Part shown: positions 12,830-20,821 of the stretch, piece by piece | Layout: the number at the start of each line of letters is the position of its first letter | Position numbering within the stretch: position 1 is the first letter of the stretch | Origin: Rhodospirillaceae bacterium | Lineage (GTDB): Bacteria; Pseudomonadota; Alphaproteobacteria; Rhodospirillales; Rhodospirillaceae | DNA: 45,577 nt | NCBI GenBank assembly: GCA_009694245.1 | Contig: SHVO01000005.1 | Coordinates: 1 to 45,577, forward strand | Direction of reading: 5' to 3' | Program-made: the position numbers and the translations under genes | The notes under the pieces: model-generated | Database searches by the model: none | Seen by the model: the letters and a program-made list of their open reading frames with translations, nothing else | Told to the model about the DNA's origin: nothing

Positions 12830-12859
12830 TTGGGAGCGCGGCGTAAGGCGATTTAAAAT
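12830..12859 (+). promoter_or_regulatory. Predicted sigma-70 promoter for mlaA-mlaC
   Basis: TTGGGA (12830-12835), an 18-bp spacer and TAAAAT (12854-12859) lie in the metF/mlaA divergent gap, placing a start near 12866 and a leader of about 30 nt ahead of the GTG at 12896. The -35 region overlaps a small CGCTC/GAGCG inverted repeat. Confidence 0.4.
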
Positions 12860-12895
12860 AGAGACATTTCCAGTGCTTTGTACGGCAATCCCCCG

Positions 12896-13678
12896 GTGAA
12901 AAGAATACCTGTATTTCGGCCGCAACTTATAGCCCGCCTGGCCGCGGCCGGCATCATTGCCGCCAGCCTCGCGGCCTGCGCAACTAGGCCGCCTGCGAGC
13001 AATCCGATAGCCCTGGGCGCCTACGAGGAAGCAAATGATCCCTTGGAGCCGTTCAACCGGGCGATGTTCAACGTTGATGCCGGCCTGGATAAGGTGCTGA
13101 TTCGTCCGATCATCAAAGGCTACCGGGTGATTGTGCCGGAAAAAGCCCGGCCGCATCTGAGCAATTTTGTCGATAACTTCCGCTCGCCCATCACCTTGGC
13201 CAACGACCTCATGCAGGCTGAGTTCCGGCGCGCGGGTATCACGCTGGGCCGCTTTGTCGTCAACACGGGCATGGGCTTTTTCGGCTTCTTCGACGTTGGC
13301 GAAGAAATCGGTCTTGCGTACCACAGCGAGGACTTCGGCCAGACCCTCGCCCGCTGGGGCGTGCCCGAAGGGCCCTACATTTATGTGCCTCTCCTTGGAC
13401 CGATGTCGTTCCGTGACGGAATCGGATTCGGCGTCGATGCCTTCTTGGTCGACCCCGTGGCCTGGTATGGCCGCGCCGACGGCAGCATGGCCTGGGTTCA
13501 GTGGGCTAACTTTGGCCTGGTCTATGTGATGGCCAAAGATAATTCTATGGACCCACTAGACGAGCTAAAGAAATCCTCGCTCGACTATTATGCCGCGCTG
13601 CGATCCTCGTACCGGCAAATCCGGGCCAAGGAAATCCGTAACGGCGCGCCACCGCCCATGGAAGATTTTGACGAATAA
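12896..13678 (+). CDS. mlaA: MlaA (VacJ) outer-membrane lipoprotein
   Basis: MlaA is the outer-membrane component of the Mla system, removing phospholipids from the outer leaflet and passing them to periplasmic MlaC. With the GTG start at 12896 the protein has a basic N-terminus (MKRIPVFRPQLIARL), a hydrophobic stretch and lipobox LAAC with lipidated Cys28. The family core follows: NDPLEPFNRAMFNVDAGLDKVLIRPIIKGYRVIVPEKARPHLSNF is broken by SPITLANDLMQ, then GRFVVNTGMGFFGFFDVGEEIGL, EDFGQTLARWGVPEGPYIYVPLLGP and FRDGIG, all characteristic. About 260 residues, normal length. A TTG at 12878 would add six residues and no benefit. mlaC follows, so the pair forms a lipid transport unit; the MlaFEDB transporter genes are not in the window. 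Confidence 0.93.
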   Translation: MKRIPVFRPQLIARLAAAGIIAASLAACATRPPASNPIALGAYEEANDPLEPFNRAMFNVDAGLDKVLIRPIIKGYRVIVPEKARPHLSNFVDNFRSPITLANDLMQAEFRRAGITLGRFVVNTGMGFFGFFDVGEEIGLAYHSEDFGQTLARWGVPEGPYIYVPLLGPMSFRDGIGFGVDAFLVDPVAWYGRADGSMAWVQWANFGLVYVMAKDNSMDPLDELKKSSLDYYAALRSSYRQIRAKEIRNGAPPPMEDFDE

Positions 13679-13744
13679 CCGAACCGAGCTATTGCTTATA
13701 GAGCATTGCCCGCGGCTCGCCGCCATCGCATATTGGGTCTTGCC

Positions 13745-14377
13745 ATGATCACTCTTTCCCGTGCCCTTCGCGCCATCGCGCTCAGCCTAACCGCGCTGTT
13801 CATCGTCACGACACCAGTGCGCGCGCAGGACGTTAGATCAAACGCCACAATTTTCGTCGGCAACTTCGCGCAACAAGGCATCAATGACATCCTTGCCGCG
13901 CCGATTGCCAGTGTTGAAAAGCAGCAGCGCTTCCGCACGGTGTTCAAGAAATACTTCGACCTTCCGGGCATCGGCCGGTTCGTGCTGGCGCGCTACTGGC
14001 GGGCGGCCTCGCCCGAAGAACAGGCCAGGTTCACCACGCTGTTCGAAGACGTCGTGGTTTATACATGGTCGCGGCGATTCTCGGAATATAACGGTCAGAC
14101 GCTGCAGGTAAGCGGCACGCAGACCGACGGCCCCGAAGGCACCCTGGTGAAGTCGACAATCATCGGCAACAACAACTCGCACTTCGGCGTGGACTGGCGC
14201 CTGCGCAAGCGGCCCGAAGGTTTTAAGGTTCTGGATATCGTCGTCGAAGGCGTGAGCATGGCGATCACTTATCGCCAAGACTATGCGACCGTCATCAGCC
14301 AAACCGGCAGCTTCGCCGGCCTCCTCGACAGGATGGATAGCCAGGTCGCCGATCTCAAACGGCAGCAAGGCACCTGA
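13745..14377 (+). CDS. mlaC: MlaC-type periplasmic phospholipid-binding protein (Ttg2D)
   Basis: MlaC shuttles phospholipid across the periplasm between MlaA and the inner-membrane MlaFEDB transporter. From ATG 13745 the protein has 210 residues with a Sec signal peptide (SRALRAIALSLTALFIVTTP, cleavage probably after VRA). The mature part matches the family: NFAQQGINDILA, FRTVFKKYFDLPGIGRFVLARYWRAASPEEQARFTTLFEDVVVYTW is cut by the usual motif YWRxASPEEQxxF, then KSTIIGNNNSHFGVDWRLRK, GFKVLDIVVEGVSMAITYRQDYATVI. A TTG at 13706 in the same frame would add 13 residues that look unlike a signal start. The gene lies 66 bp after mlaA, likely in one transcript, and converges with the DenD-like gene 11 bp away. 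Confidence 0.9.
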   Translation: MITLSRALRAIALSLTALFIVTTPVRAQDVRSNATIFVGNFAQQGINDILAAPIASVEKQQRFRTVFKKYFDLPGIGRFVLARYWRAASPEEQARFTTLFEDVVVYTWSRRFSEYNGQTLQVSGTQTDGPEGTLVKSTIIGNNNSHFGVDWRLRKRPEGFKVLDIVVEGVSMAITYRQDYATVISQTGSFAGLLDRMDSQVADLKRQQGT

Positions 14378-14388
14378 CGACCTCAGTC

Positions 14389-15384
14389 CTAAAGCTCGAG
14401 ATAATCCTCGATATAAGCCCGGATGATCGCGTCGATGCCGGCCTCCGGCGGCAAACCCAAAGCCGCCGCGCGCGCCGCGCCAAGATGCGTCGGCCAACCC
14501 GCGACAATGGAAACCACGAATGGATCGACGGCGACGCTTATTTTACCCAGCTTGCGGTGGCCGGCGACGCGCTTAAGACTCGCGATCACGTCGGCCATGG
14601 TCACCGAGATATTGGGAATATTGAGCGCGCGGTCGTGTCCGAGACGGGCGCCATCGACCTCGTAAAGCGCGATCAGACCATCGATCACGGTCCGGTAGCC
14701 GACGAGCGGCATGACCGTGTCGAGCGGAATCGGCAATTCGAAGTCGATGCCGCTCAAGGGCTCGCGGATCATGCCGCTGGCAAAACCCGATGCCGCCTTG
14801 TTGGGTTTGCCCGGACGAACGATCACCGCCGCCAGGCGGCCGCTGCGGCCGTCGATGAAGCCCTTGCGGCTATAGTCGTTGATTAAGAGCTCGCCGACCG
14901 ACTTGGTCATGCCATAGGTGGTTTGCGGGGTCTGGCGCGTGGCGTCGGTCACATGCGGAGAATGCAAGCTCCCGTAAACGGCCAGCGAACTTGCGAAAAC
15001 CTGGCGCGGACATGAACTCCCCGGCGCCGAGACCCGCCTGAGGGCGTCGAGAACGTGGATATGGCCGTCAAGATTGACCCTGAGCGCGAGGTCGAAATCC
15101 TGCTCGGCCCCGGCGCTGACCACCGAGGCTAGGTGAAAGACTCCGATGTCCGGTCGATCGATGAGCCTGGACACCGCGTCGCGGTCGGCGACTTCACCGC
15201 GTACCAGCTTGGCACGCGCATCGAGTCCCGCGGGTCGCTCAGCGGGCAAAACCACGTCGAACAGCACAAGTTCATCCACCGGCTCCAATTTACCGCCGGG
15301 TCCGTGCAGCCGGCCGATTTTAAGGATCCGCTGTGCCAGCCCGAGGCCGATAAAGCCGGCGCCACCTGTAATAACGATTTTCAT
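14389..15384 (-). CDS. denD: NAD-dependent epimerase/dehydratase, DenD-like (D-erythronate dehydrogenase)
   Basis: An extended short-chain dehydrogenase of 331 residues. The NAD-binding loop GGAGFIG (residues 7-13), the serine region ASSLAVYG and the catalytic YGMTK are visible. The segment VIVRPGKPNKAASGFASGMIREPLSG is the pattern I associate with DenD, the enzyme oxidising D-erythronate to 2-keto-D-erythronate; the substrate loop after it (VGYRTVIDGLIALYEV) fits too. The partner genes of that pathway (kinase DenK/OtnK, aldolase OtnC, isomerase OtnI) are not nearby, so the substrate could differ. It stands alone between mlaC and ettA, reading leftwards, 24 bp downstream of ettA and perhaps co-transcribed with it. 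The dehydrogenase fold is certain; the substrate is moderately supported. Confidence 0.7.
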   Translation of the reverse strand: MKIVITGGAGFIGLGLAQRILKIGRLHGPGGKLEPVDELVLFDVVLPAERPAGLDARAKLVRGEVADRDAVSRLIDRPDIGVFHLASVVSAGAEQDFDLALRVNLDGHIHVLDALRRVSAPGSSCPRQVFASSLAVYGSLHSPHVTDATRQTPQTTYGMTKSVGELLINDYSRKGFIDGRSGRLAAVIVRPGKPNKAASGFASGMIREPLSGIDFELPIPLDTVMPLVGYRTVIDGLIALYEVDGARLGHDRALNIPNISVTMADVIASLKRVAGHRKLGKISVAVDPFVVSIVAGWPTHLGAARAAALGLPPEAGIDAIIRAYIEDYLEL

Positions 15385-15408
15385 CGGTGGCTTTCCTTCC
15401 TCGCAGTA

Positions 15409-17088
15409 CTACCGACTGATCGGCTTATACTTGATGCGGTGAGGCTCGACGGCATCTGCGCCGAGGCGGCGTTTCTTGTCGGCTTCGTAGGCCTCGAAGT
15501 TGCCTTCGAACCATTCGACGTGGCTGTCACCTTCGAACGAAAGGATGTGTGTGGCGATGCGGTCTAAGAACCAGCGGTCGTGGGAGATGACCACCGCGCA
15601 GCCTGCGAATTCCAAGAGCGCCAGTTCCAGGGCCCGCAAGGTATCAACGTCGAGATCGTTGGTAGGCTCGTCGAGCAGGATGACGTTGTTGTTGTTCTTG
15701 AGCATTTTCGCGAGGTGAACGCGGTTGCGCTCACCGCCCGAGAGCTGACCCACCTTCTTCTGCTGATCCGATCCCTTGAAATTGAAGCGCCCAACATAGG
15801 CGCGGCTGGGTACAGGAAATTTGCCGAGCATGATTTCGTCTTTGCCGCCCGAGATTTCCTCCCAGACCGTTGCGTCGCTGCGCAAACTGTCGCGCGACTG
15901 ATCGACACAGCCGAGCTTCACGGTTTCACCAATCTTGAGCGTGCCGCTGTCGGGTGTTTCCTGCCCGGTGATCATACGAAACAGGGTTGTCTTACCTGCG
16001 CCGTTGGGGCCGATGACGCCGACAATGCCGCCGGGAGGCAAATTGAAGCTCAGGTTCTCGATCAGCAGACGGTCGCCGTAGCCCTTGGTGAGGTTCTTGG
16101 TCTCGATCACGGTCCCGCCCAGGCGAACACTGGACGGAATGATGATCTGCATGGCTTCGGGCGATTTGTTGGCGGCTTCGGCCACCAGATTCTCGAAAGC
16201 GGCGACTCGCGCCTTGCTTTTGGTGCGCCGCGCGGCCGGAGTCTGCCTGATCCATTCCAGCTCGCGGTCGATGGTGCGGGCGCGGGATTCGTCCTCGCGC
16301 TCTTCCTGCTCGAGACGTTTTTTCTTCTGTTCAAGCCAGGAGGAGTAGTTGCCTTCGTAAGGAATGCCGCGTCCATGATCCAACTCCAGAATCCAGCCGG
16401 TGACATTGTCGAGGAAATAGCGATCGTGGGTGACGGCGACGACCGTGCCGGGGTATTCCTCAAGAAAGCGTTCCAGCCACGCGACCGATTCCGCGTCAAG
16501 GTGGTTGGTGGGCTCGTCGAGCAGCAACAGGTCGGGCCGCGACAGCAGCAGCCGGCAGAGTGCGACGCGGCGGCGTTCGCCGCCCGAAAGCGTACCGACC
16601 TCGGCGTCAGCGGGCGGACAGCGCAAGGCATCCATGGCGATCTCGCAGGTTCGCTGCAAATCCCAAGCGTTGGCGGCGTCGATCTTCTCCTGCAGCTCAG
16701 CCTGCTCGACGATCGTGGCATCCATCTCGTCGTCGGAGAGTTCTTCGGCGAACTTGGCGCTGACCACTTCAAAGCGGTCGAGCAGCGCCTTCACTGCAGC
16801 GACACCGTCCATGACGTTCGCAAGGACGTTTTTGGCCGGGTCCAGGACCGGCTCCTGGGCCAGAAATCCGACCTTAGCGCCCTCGGCCGCCCAGGCCTCG
16901 CCGGTAAAATCCTTATCGATCCCGGCCATAATCCTGAGCAGGGTCGATTTGCCGGCGCCGTTGGCGCCCAACACGCCGATCTTCGCTCCCGGCAGGAACG
17001 ACAGATAGATGTTCTTCAAGACCTCGCGCCCGCCGGGGTAGGTCCGGGTGAGGCCCTTCATGACATAGATGTATTGATAACTGGCCAT
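15409..17088 (-). CDS. ettA: Energy-dependent translational throttle protein EttA (ABC-F)
   Basis: EttA is a soluble ABC-F protein that binds the ribosomal E site and gates the first peptide bond according to the ADP/ATP ratio. The 559-residue protein holds two ABC modules: Walker [10 protein letters not shown] and signature LSGGERRR with DEPTNHLD in the first, [17 protein letters not shown] and DEPTNDLD in the second. The arm domain lies in the first module, and the P-site tRNA interaction linker ([21 protein letters not shown]) between modules. [21 protein letters not shown] and the C-terminal ending [20 protein letters not shown] is cut short here only by quotation; both match EttA rather than Uup or YheS. 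Start ATG 17088. About 180 bp separate it from the divergent GT2 gene. Confidence 0.95.
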   Translation of the reverse strand: MASYQYIYVMKGLTRTYPGGREVLKNIYLSFLPGAKIGVLGANGAGKSTLLRIMAGIDKDFTGEAWAAEGAKVGFLAQEPVLDPAKNVLANVMDGVAAVKALLDRFEVVSAKFAEELSDDEMDATIVEQAELQEKIDAANAWDLQRTCEIAMDALRCPPADAEVGTLSGGERRRVALCRLLLSRPDLLLLDEPTNHLDAESVAWLERFLEEYPGTVVAVTHDRYFLDNVTGWILELDHGRGIPYEGNYSSWLEQKKKRLEQEEREDESRARTIDRELEWIRQTPAARRTKSKARVAAFENLVAEAANKSPEAMQIIIPSSVRLGGTVIETKNLTKGYGDRLLIENLSFNLPPGGIVGVIGPNGAGKTTLFRMITGQETPDSGTLKIGETVKLGCVDQSRDSLRSDATVWEEISGGKDEIMLGKFPVPSRAYVGRFNFKGSDQQKKVGQLSGGERNRVHLAKMLKNNNNVILLDEPTNDLDVDTLRALELALLEFAGCAVVISHDRWFLDRIATHILSFEGDSHVEWFEGNFEAYEADKKRRLGADAVEPHRIKYKPISR

Positions 17089-17269
17089 AATCTTCGCGAA
17101 TTCCTATAATGATAAATGCTGGGGACGTGGCTTACCAGATGCGGGGCTTTTACCCGATGAAGTGGTTAAGGACAACGTGTAACGGGCGGCCCGCGAGCCC
17201 ATCCGGCGATTTGTTGCTGGCGGCCGGCGCCGGCTCGGGCCAAATTCCGCGCCGGAAGGCACCACCCTC

Positions 17270-18280
17270 ATGATCTCCCGCGACACCCGAGAGCCGGGCC
17301 TCATTTCGATCGTCATTCCCGTCTTTAACGAGGCGGAAAACCTTGACGCTCTAATGCCGCGCCTATTCGGGCTGCTGGAGCGCGAAGGCCTGACATCCGA
17401 GGTAATTTGCATCGACGACGGCAGCCGCGACCAAACCTGGGACCGGCTGGTGGCCTGGCGGGCGCGCTGTCCCGACCTCACCCTCGTCGGCCTCTCGCGC
17501 AATTTCGGCAAAGAGATCGCCATTGCCGCCGGCCTCGACATCGCCGAGGGCAAAGCCGTGATTCTGATGGATGGCGACCTCCAGCATCCGCCCGAGGTTA
17601 TTCCGCAGTTCCTCGCGCAGTGGCGCGCCGGCTATGACATTGCTTACGGCGTGCGCCGAAACCGCGAACACGACGGCGCCTTGCGGCGCGCGTTCTCGCG
17701 GGCCTTCTATCGCGTGTTCAATTCGATTTCCGACACGCCCATCACAGCCGACGCCGGCGATTTCCGCCTCATGGATCACAAGGTGGTAGACGCCATTCGC
17801 CGCATGCGTGAACGCGCCCGCTTTATGAAGGGGATCTACGCTTGGGTTGGATTTACAAGCGTAAGCGTCGAATTCGCCGTCACCGAACGCGCCCACGGCA
17901 AAAGTTCGTTTTCATCAAAACGCCTCTTCGGCCTTGCCTTCGACGGGATCCTTTCGTTCTCCACCGTGCCTTTGCAGATTGCCATGTACGCCGGTGCTGT
18001 CATTGCATTTGCCTCCATCGCGCTCGGCACTTATTTCTTGGTGCGCACCTTGCTATTGGGCATCGACGTTCCGGGATTCGCTTCGATTATCATCTCCACG
18101 CTAGCACTGAGCGGTTTCACCATGTTGCAAATCGGATTGATGGGGTTGTATTTGGGGCGGATCTACAACGAGGTCAAAGCACGCCCGCTCTACCTCGTGC
18201 GCGAAATCATCGGCAAGGCCGCTGCCTCCGAGGCGGTTGGGGCCAATTCAGCCCTGAACCGTATCAGGGGCCCTGTGTGA
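17270..18280 (+). CDS. Polyprenyl-phosphate glycosyltransferase, GT2 (FlmF2/ArnC/GtrB-like)
   Basis: A GT2 enzyme of 336 residues that should transfer a sugar from a nucleotide sugar to undecaprenyl phosphate on the cytoplasmic side. The GT-A domain shows ISIVIPVFNEAENL, VICIDDGSRDQTW, the metal-binding DGD (residues 101-103) in MDGDLQHPPEV, and DAGDFRLMDHKVVDA with the RFMKGIYAWVGF motif typical of dolichol-phosphate-mannose-synthase-like enzymes. Two C-terminal membrane helices follow (about residues 232-255 and 265-295). Start ATG 17270 is preceded by GGAAGG ten bases upstream. Downstream are a ChbG/HpnK deacetylase (25 bp) and a GT-C transferase, the same three parts as the FlmF2-NaxD-FlmK lipid A pathway. 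The sugar cannot be read from sequence; GtrB-type O-antigen glucosylation is an alternative. Confidence 0.8.
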   Translation: MISRDTREPGLISIVIPVFNEAENLDALMPRLFGLLEREGLTSEVICIDDGSRDQTWDRLVAWRARCPDLTLVGLSRNFGKEIAIAAGLDIAEGKAVILMDGDLQHPPEVIPQFLAQWRAGYDIAYGVRRNREHDGALRRAFSRAFYRVFNSISDTPITADAGDFRLMDHKVVDAIRRMRERARFMKGIYAWVGFTSVSVEFAVTERAHGKSSFSSKRLFGLAFDGILSFSTVPLQIAMYAGAVIAFASIALGTYFLVRTLLLGIDVPGFASIIISTLALSGFTMLQIGLMGLYLGRIYNEVKARPLYLVREIIGKAAASEAVGANSALNRIRGPV

Positions 18281-18305
18281 ACGTTTCCGTCGCGAACGAT
18301 CCAGC

Positions 18306-19139
18306 ATGAAGCAGGCCATCGTCTTGTGCGCGGACGACTACGCTCACACCGGTCCGATCAGCCGCGCAATCCTGGACCTGGCGGCAAACAAACGTATTTC
18401 CGCACTGAGCTGCATGACGGCGTCGCCGCATTGGCCCGAACACGGGCGCTGGCTCAAGGATGTCCGCGACACCGTTGATATCGGCCTGCATATTACACTG
18501 GTTGACGAGGCCCCACTGACCAGAATGCCGAAAACCGCGCCGCGCGGGCGGCTTCCGGACATCGGCGCCCTCATAATGAAATGCTATCTCGGGCAAATCG
18601 ACTTGGGTGAGATAGACGCCGAAATCCGCGCGCAAGAGGCGGCCTTCGAAGCGGTAATGGGTTTCCCGCCGCAACATATCGATGGCCATCTGCATACCCA
18701 CGTCCTGCCCGGAATTCGCGGCTTGGTGCTGACGATGGCGCACGCCCTGAACCCGCGGCCGTGGGTACGCAACGTCGCCGAACGCCTTAGCCTAATTCTC
18801 AAGCGCGGCGTCGCGGTTCCCAAAGCGTCATTCCTCGCGGCCTTAGGCACGGCCTTCGCGCGCGAGGCTGGAATGTCCAATGACATGATGAACGACGGCT
18901 TCAGCGGCATCTACGGATTTTCCCCGGCCGACGGTGACTACGGCGTCTTATTCGAGAAATTTGCCGCCGCGACGGCGCGGCGTCACGTGATTCTGTGTCA
19001 TCCCGGCACGGCGGAAGACATCGCGGCGCACGCCACGATGCGCGGGGCCGAATACGCGTTTCTGCGGGGTGGCGCCTTCCTGGACAGTCTCGCGAGCCGT
19101 AATTTGCAGGTTGCGCGGTTTTCGGAGACCGGGGCATGA
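18306..19139 (+). CDS. ChbG/HpnK (YdjC) family deacetylase, NaxD-like
   Basis: A metal-dependent carbohydrate deacetylase of the YdjC superfamily, 277 residues. Metal and catalytic residues are all present: CADDY (Asp10, Asp11), GLHIT (His62) and HIDGHLHTH (His123, Asp125, His127, His129/131), then a late LCHPG loop. The superfamily includes ChbG (chitooligosaccharides), HpnK (hopanoid side chain) and NaxD/LgmC, which deacetylates undecaprenyl-phosphate-N-acetylgalactosamine or -glucosamine before the sugar goes to lipid A. Position between a polyprenyl-phosphate GT2 and a GT-C transferase, with a four-base overlap (ATGA) into the latter, favours the NaxD role over chitin or hopanoid metabolism; no HpnI/J or other hopanoid gene is near. 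The family assignment is firm; the substrate is inferred from context. Confidence 0.8.
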   Translation: MKQAIVLCADDYAHTGPISRAILDLAANKRISALSCMTASPHWPEHGRWLKDVRDTVDIGLHITLVDEAPLTRMPKTAPRGRLPDIGALIMKCYLGQIDLGEIDAEIRAQEAAFEAVMGFPPQHIDGHLHTHVLPGIRGLVLTMAHALNPRPWVRNVAERLSLILKRGVAVPKASFLAALGTAFAREAGMSNDMMNDGFSGIYGFSPADGDYGVLFEKFAAATARRHVILCHPGTAEDIAAHATMRGAEYAFLRGGAFLDSLASRNLQVARFSETGA

Positions 19140-20821
19140 CCAGCCTCGCGTCAGCGGCCGCCTCGCTCGGGCGCCGGATCACCCCGCCCCGGGCGCTGGC
19201 CGCGGTGATTTTTACACTGTTGGCGATCATCATCCTAGCTACCTTCCGGGACTACGGTAATTCCTGGGACGAGCGGTTGCAGAATGCCTACGGCGAGAAA
19301 CTTCTCGGCTACTACACCACCGGCTTTGACGACCGCTCAGCGTTCTCCTTTCTCAACCTCTTCCTCTATGGCGGATTCTTCGACTTGTTGGCGGCACTGG
19401 CAAATCTGATTTCGCCCTTTGGAACCTTTGAAACTCGCCACCTCCTCGGCGGTTTGATCTTTCTGGCTGGGCTTCTCGGCGGATGGAAGCTCACCCTGCT
19501 CCTCGCCGGCGAACGCGCGGCATTGATCGCGCTGGCCTGTCTCGTTACGACTCCGCTGCTCTATGGACACGGATTTATCAATCCCAAGGATAGCCCGTTC
19601 GCGTGGTTGGGACTATGGACGATCTATTTCGGGTGCCGGTTGATTGACACAGCCGACGGTAGGATGCCGCCACCTATGGAATTGCGCGCGATTGCCGCGC
19701 GTGGCCGGCCGCCCTGGGGTGTCATTGCGGGGCTTGCCATTAGCTTGGGCCTGACCGTCGGAACGCGTGTGGTCGGCTTGATTTATCTCCCGATTCTCGC
19801 CGCAGTGTTCGCCGTCTCGGTACTAGCCCGCACCATGAACGGTGAATCGCCCGCTGCGATACTGCAGCGCATGAAGAATAACGCCTTCCCGTTCGCGGTA
19901 GCGGCGATCTTGGCGATCATGACGATGGCGCTGGTTTGGCCCTGGTCGGTGCAGAAGCTCACGAACATTTTCGCGGCGTTCCAGGCCTTCGAGCACTTTG
20001 CGTTTTATCCCCAGGTATTGTGGAACGGCGAACTGATCCGCGCCGATGCCATGCCCGAGAGCTATCTTCTCGGGCTTCTTGCCCTACAATTGCCGGAGCA
20101 TGTCCTGGTGGGGCTATTCGCCGCGGTGACTGCGGGTATCTTGGTCCGGCGAGAATCCATCGCCGCATTATTTTCCGAGCCGCGAGCCCAGCAATATCTG
20201 GTCCTGATTTGCTCCGCGCTGGCGCCCATCGCAGGTTACATGGGGCTAAAACCTACGATCTATAACGGACTTCGCCACTTCTTATTCGTCGTGCCGCCCT
20301 TGGTGATCCTTGGCGCCATTGGCCTTGACCACGCGTTGTCCTTTGCTTGGCGAAAAGGACGTGCCATCGGTGCCGTGATAGGCACGCTCCTGATCCTTGG
20401 TATCAGCCGACAGATCGTGATCATGAGCGGCCTACATCCCTATCAATACGTCGCCTATAACGCACTGATCGGGGGCATAGAGGGCGCCGAAAGCCGCTTT
20501 GAACTGGATTATTGGGGAATCACCCTCGCAGAGTCCGCACGCGGGCTCGGCGCCTATCTCGCCAAGAATCCAACAGGCGGCGCCACGACGGGCGGGATCA
20601 TCCATGTGTTCGCCTGCGGCGACCGTATTTCGGCCGAGCCATTCCTGCCCCCCGGTACGGCGCTCACGGAAGTGATCGCCGAGGCGGATTTTTCCGTGGG
20701 CATGACCGGCGTGCTTTGCCAAGACCACGCTGAACGTCCCGGGCGGACAATATTTGAGGTCAGACGATTGGGCGTACAGTTGGGATATGTACTCGATCTG
20801 CGCGCGCCGCCACAAAACTAG
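19136..20821 (+). CDS. GT-C fold membrane glycosyltransferase (GT39/GT83-like, ArnT/FlmK-like role)
   Basis: An integral membrane protein of 561 residues with about ten or more hydrophobic helices, beginning with one at residues 20-36. The first periplasmic loop carries DYGNSWDERLQ with Asp45-Glu46, the position of the catalytic acidic pair in GT-C enzymes that use polyprenyl-phosphate sugars. Further along, GHGFINPKDSPFAW is a motif I recognise from uncharacterised GT39-like proteins, and SWDE plus NPKD appear together in them. A periplasmic C-terminal domain of about 130 residues follows the last helix. It starts inside the deacetylase stop codon, so the two are coupled. Its stop overlaps the stop of the convergent carboxylase gene by three bases. 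Acceptor (lipid A or another glycan) is not known. Confidence 0.7.
   Translation: MTSLASAAASLGRRITPPRALAAVIFTLLAIIILATFRDYGNSWDERLQNAYGEKLLGYYTTGFDDRSAFSFLNLFLYGGFFDLLAALANLISPFGTFETRHLLGGLIFLAGLLGGWKLTLLLAGERAALIALACLVTTPLLYGHGFINPKDSPFAWLGLWTIYFGCRLIDTADGRMPPPMELRAIAARGRPPWGVIAGLAISLGLTVGTRVVGLIYLPILAAVFAVSVLARTMNGESPAAILQRMKNNAFPFAVAAILAIMTMALVWPWSVQKLTNIFAAFQAFEHFAFYPQVLWNGELIRADAMPESYLLGLLALQLPEHVLVGLFAAVTAGILVRRESIAALFSEPRAQQYLVLICSALAPIAGYMGLKPTIYNGLRHFLFVVPPLVILGAIGLDHALSFAWRKGRAIGAVIGTLLILGISRQIVIMSGLHPYQYVAYNALIGGIEGAESRFELDYWGITLAESARGLGAYLAKNPTGGATTGGIIHVFACGDRISAEPFLPPGTALTEVIAEADFSVGMTGVLCQDHAERPGRTIFEVRRLGVQLGYVLDLRAPPQN

Noticed and set aside
12775-12895. SAM riboswitch upstream of metF
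   Set aside because: The metF/mlaA gap is about 120 bp, with no SAM-II-like pseudoknot pattern that I can see and shared promoter elements.
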